A stretch of 5,267 nt of DNA. Origin: an uncultured Lachnospiraceae bacterium. GTDB lineage: Bacteria; Bacillota; Clostridia; Lachnospirales; Lachnospiraceae. Below are positions 5,239 through 5,267 of this stretch, one piece after another. Each line of letters starts with the position of its first letter. Position 1 is the first letter of the stretch. The notes beneath the pieces are model-generated. The model was given only the letters and a program-made list of their open reading frames with translations, had not been told where the DNA came from and searched no databases. Position numbers and translations under genes: made by a program. The stretch spans positions 6,893-12,159 of the forward strand of contig CAJUBP010000071.1 of the NCBI GenBank assembly GCA_910584585.1, read 5' to 3'.

Positions 5239-5267
5239 CCTAACGGGTATTGCACCGGCTAAAAAAT

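Noticed and set aside
1..5267. Search for a fourth adaptation gene (csn2 or cas4) or extra effector
   Set aside because: All space between the array and tracrRNA is taken by cas2, cas1, cas9 and short non-coding gaps, so none exists within the window.

Overview
The window carries a complete type II-C CRISPR-Cas locus: tracrRNA, cas9, cas1, cas2 and the first visible repeat of a CRISPR array. The protein sequences point to a Gram-positive Bacillota host, probably a gut-type Clostridia/Lachnospiraceae. This rests on moderate GC, strong AGGAGG-like ribosome binding sites, AT-rich promoters, and a Cas9 whose motifs most resemble the Geobacillus-type II-C branch. The genus is inferred, not proven.

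Layout from right to left, which is the direction of cas transcription. At 5223-5238 there is a small palindrome of unknown origin. At 5157-5185 lies a well-formed sigma-A promoter (TTTACA, 17 bp, TATACT). It reads leftward into a tracrRNA of about 93 nt (5058-5150), whose 5' part is an almost full-length anti-repeat and whose end is an 11-bp terminator hairpin with a TTCG loop. A GC-rich, hairpin-prone leader (about 4990-5056) follows. Next come cas9 (4911-1423, 1162 aa from the chosen start), a 67-bp gap, cas1 (1355-450, 301 aa), and cas2 (457-137, 106 aa), which overlaps cas1 by 8 bp. No csn2 or cas4 is present. Beyond cas2 are a bidirectional terminator hairpin (44-82) and one 36-nt repeat (1-36) at the window edge. 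The rest of the array presumably lies to the left.

How the parts work together: the repeat and the anti-repeat fix the polarity. crRNA precursors must be read on the + strand, opposite to the cas genes, and tracrRNA on the - strand. The repeat ends in a perfect extended -10 box (TGGTATAAT), as in the Neisseria type II-C arrays where each repeat starts its own crRNA transcript. tracrRNA pairs with crRNA and loads Cas9, which has intact RuvC and HNH residues. Cas1 and Cas2 keep their key residues and would insert new spacers. Array and cas transcription converge on the hairpin at 44-82.

The system class is known. What merits a second look is regulatory layout (no obvious cas9 promoter, tracrRNA terminator as possible attenuator, two in-frame cas9 starts, promoter remnant in the anti-repeat) and the Cas9 itself (a charged insertion in the REC lobe and an uncharacterised PAM-interacting domain).
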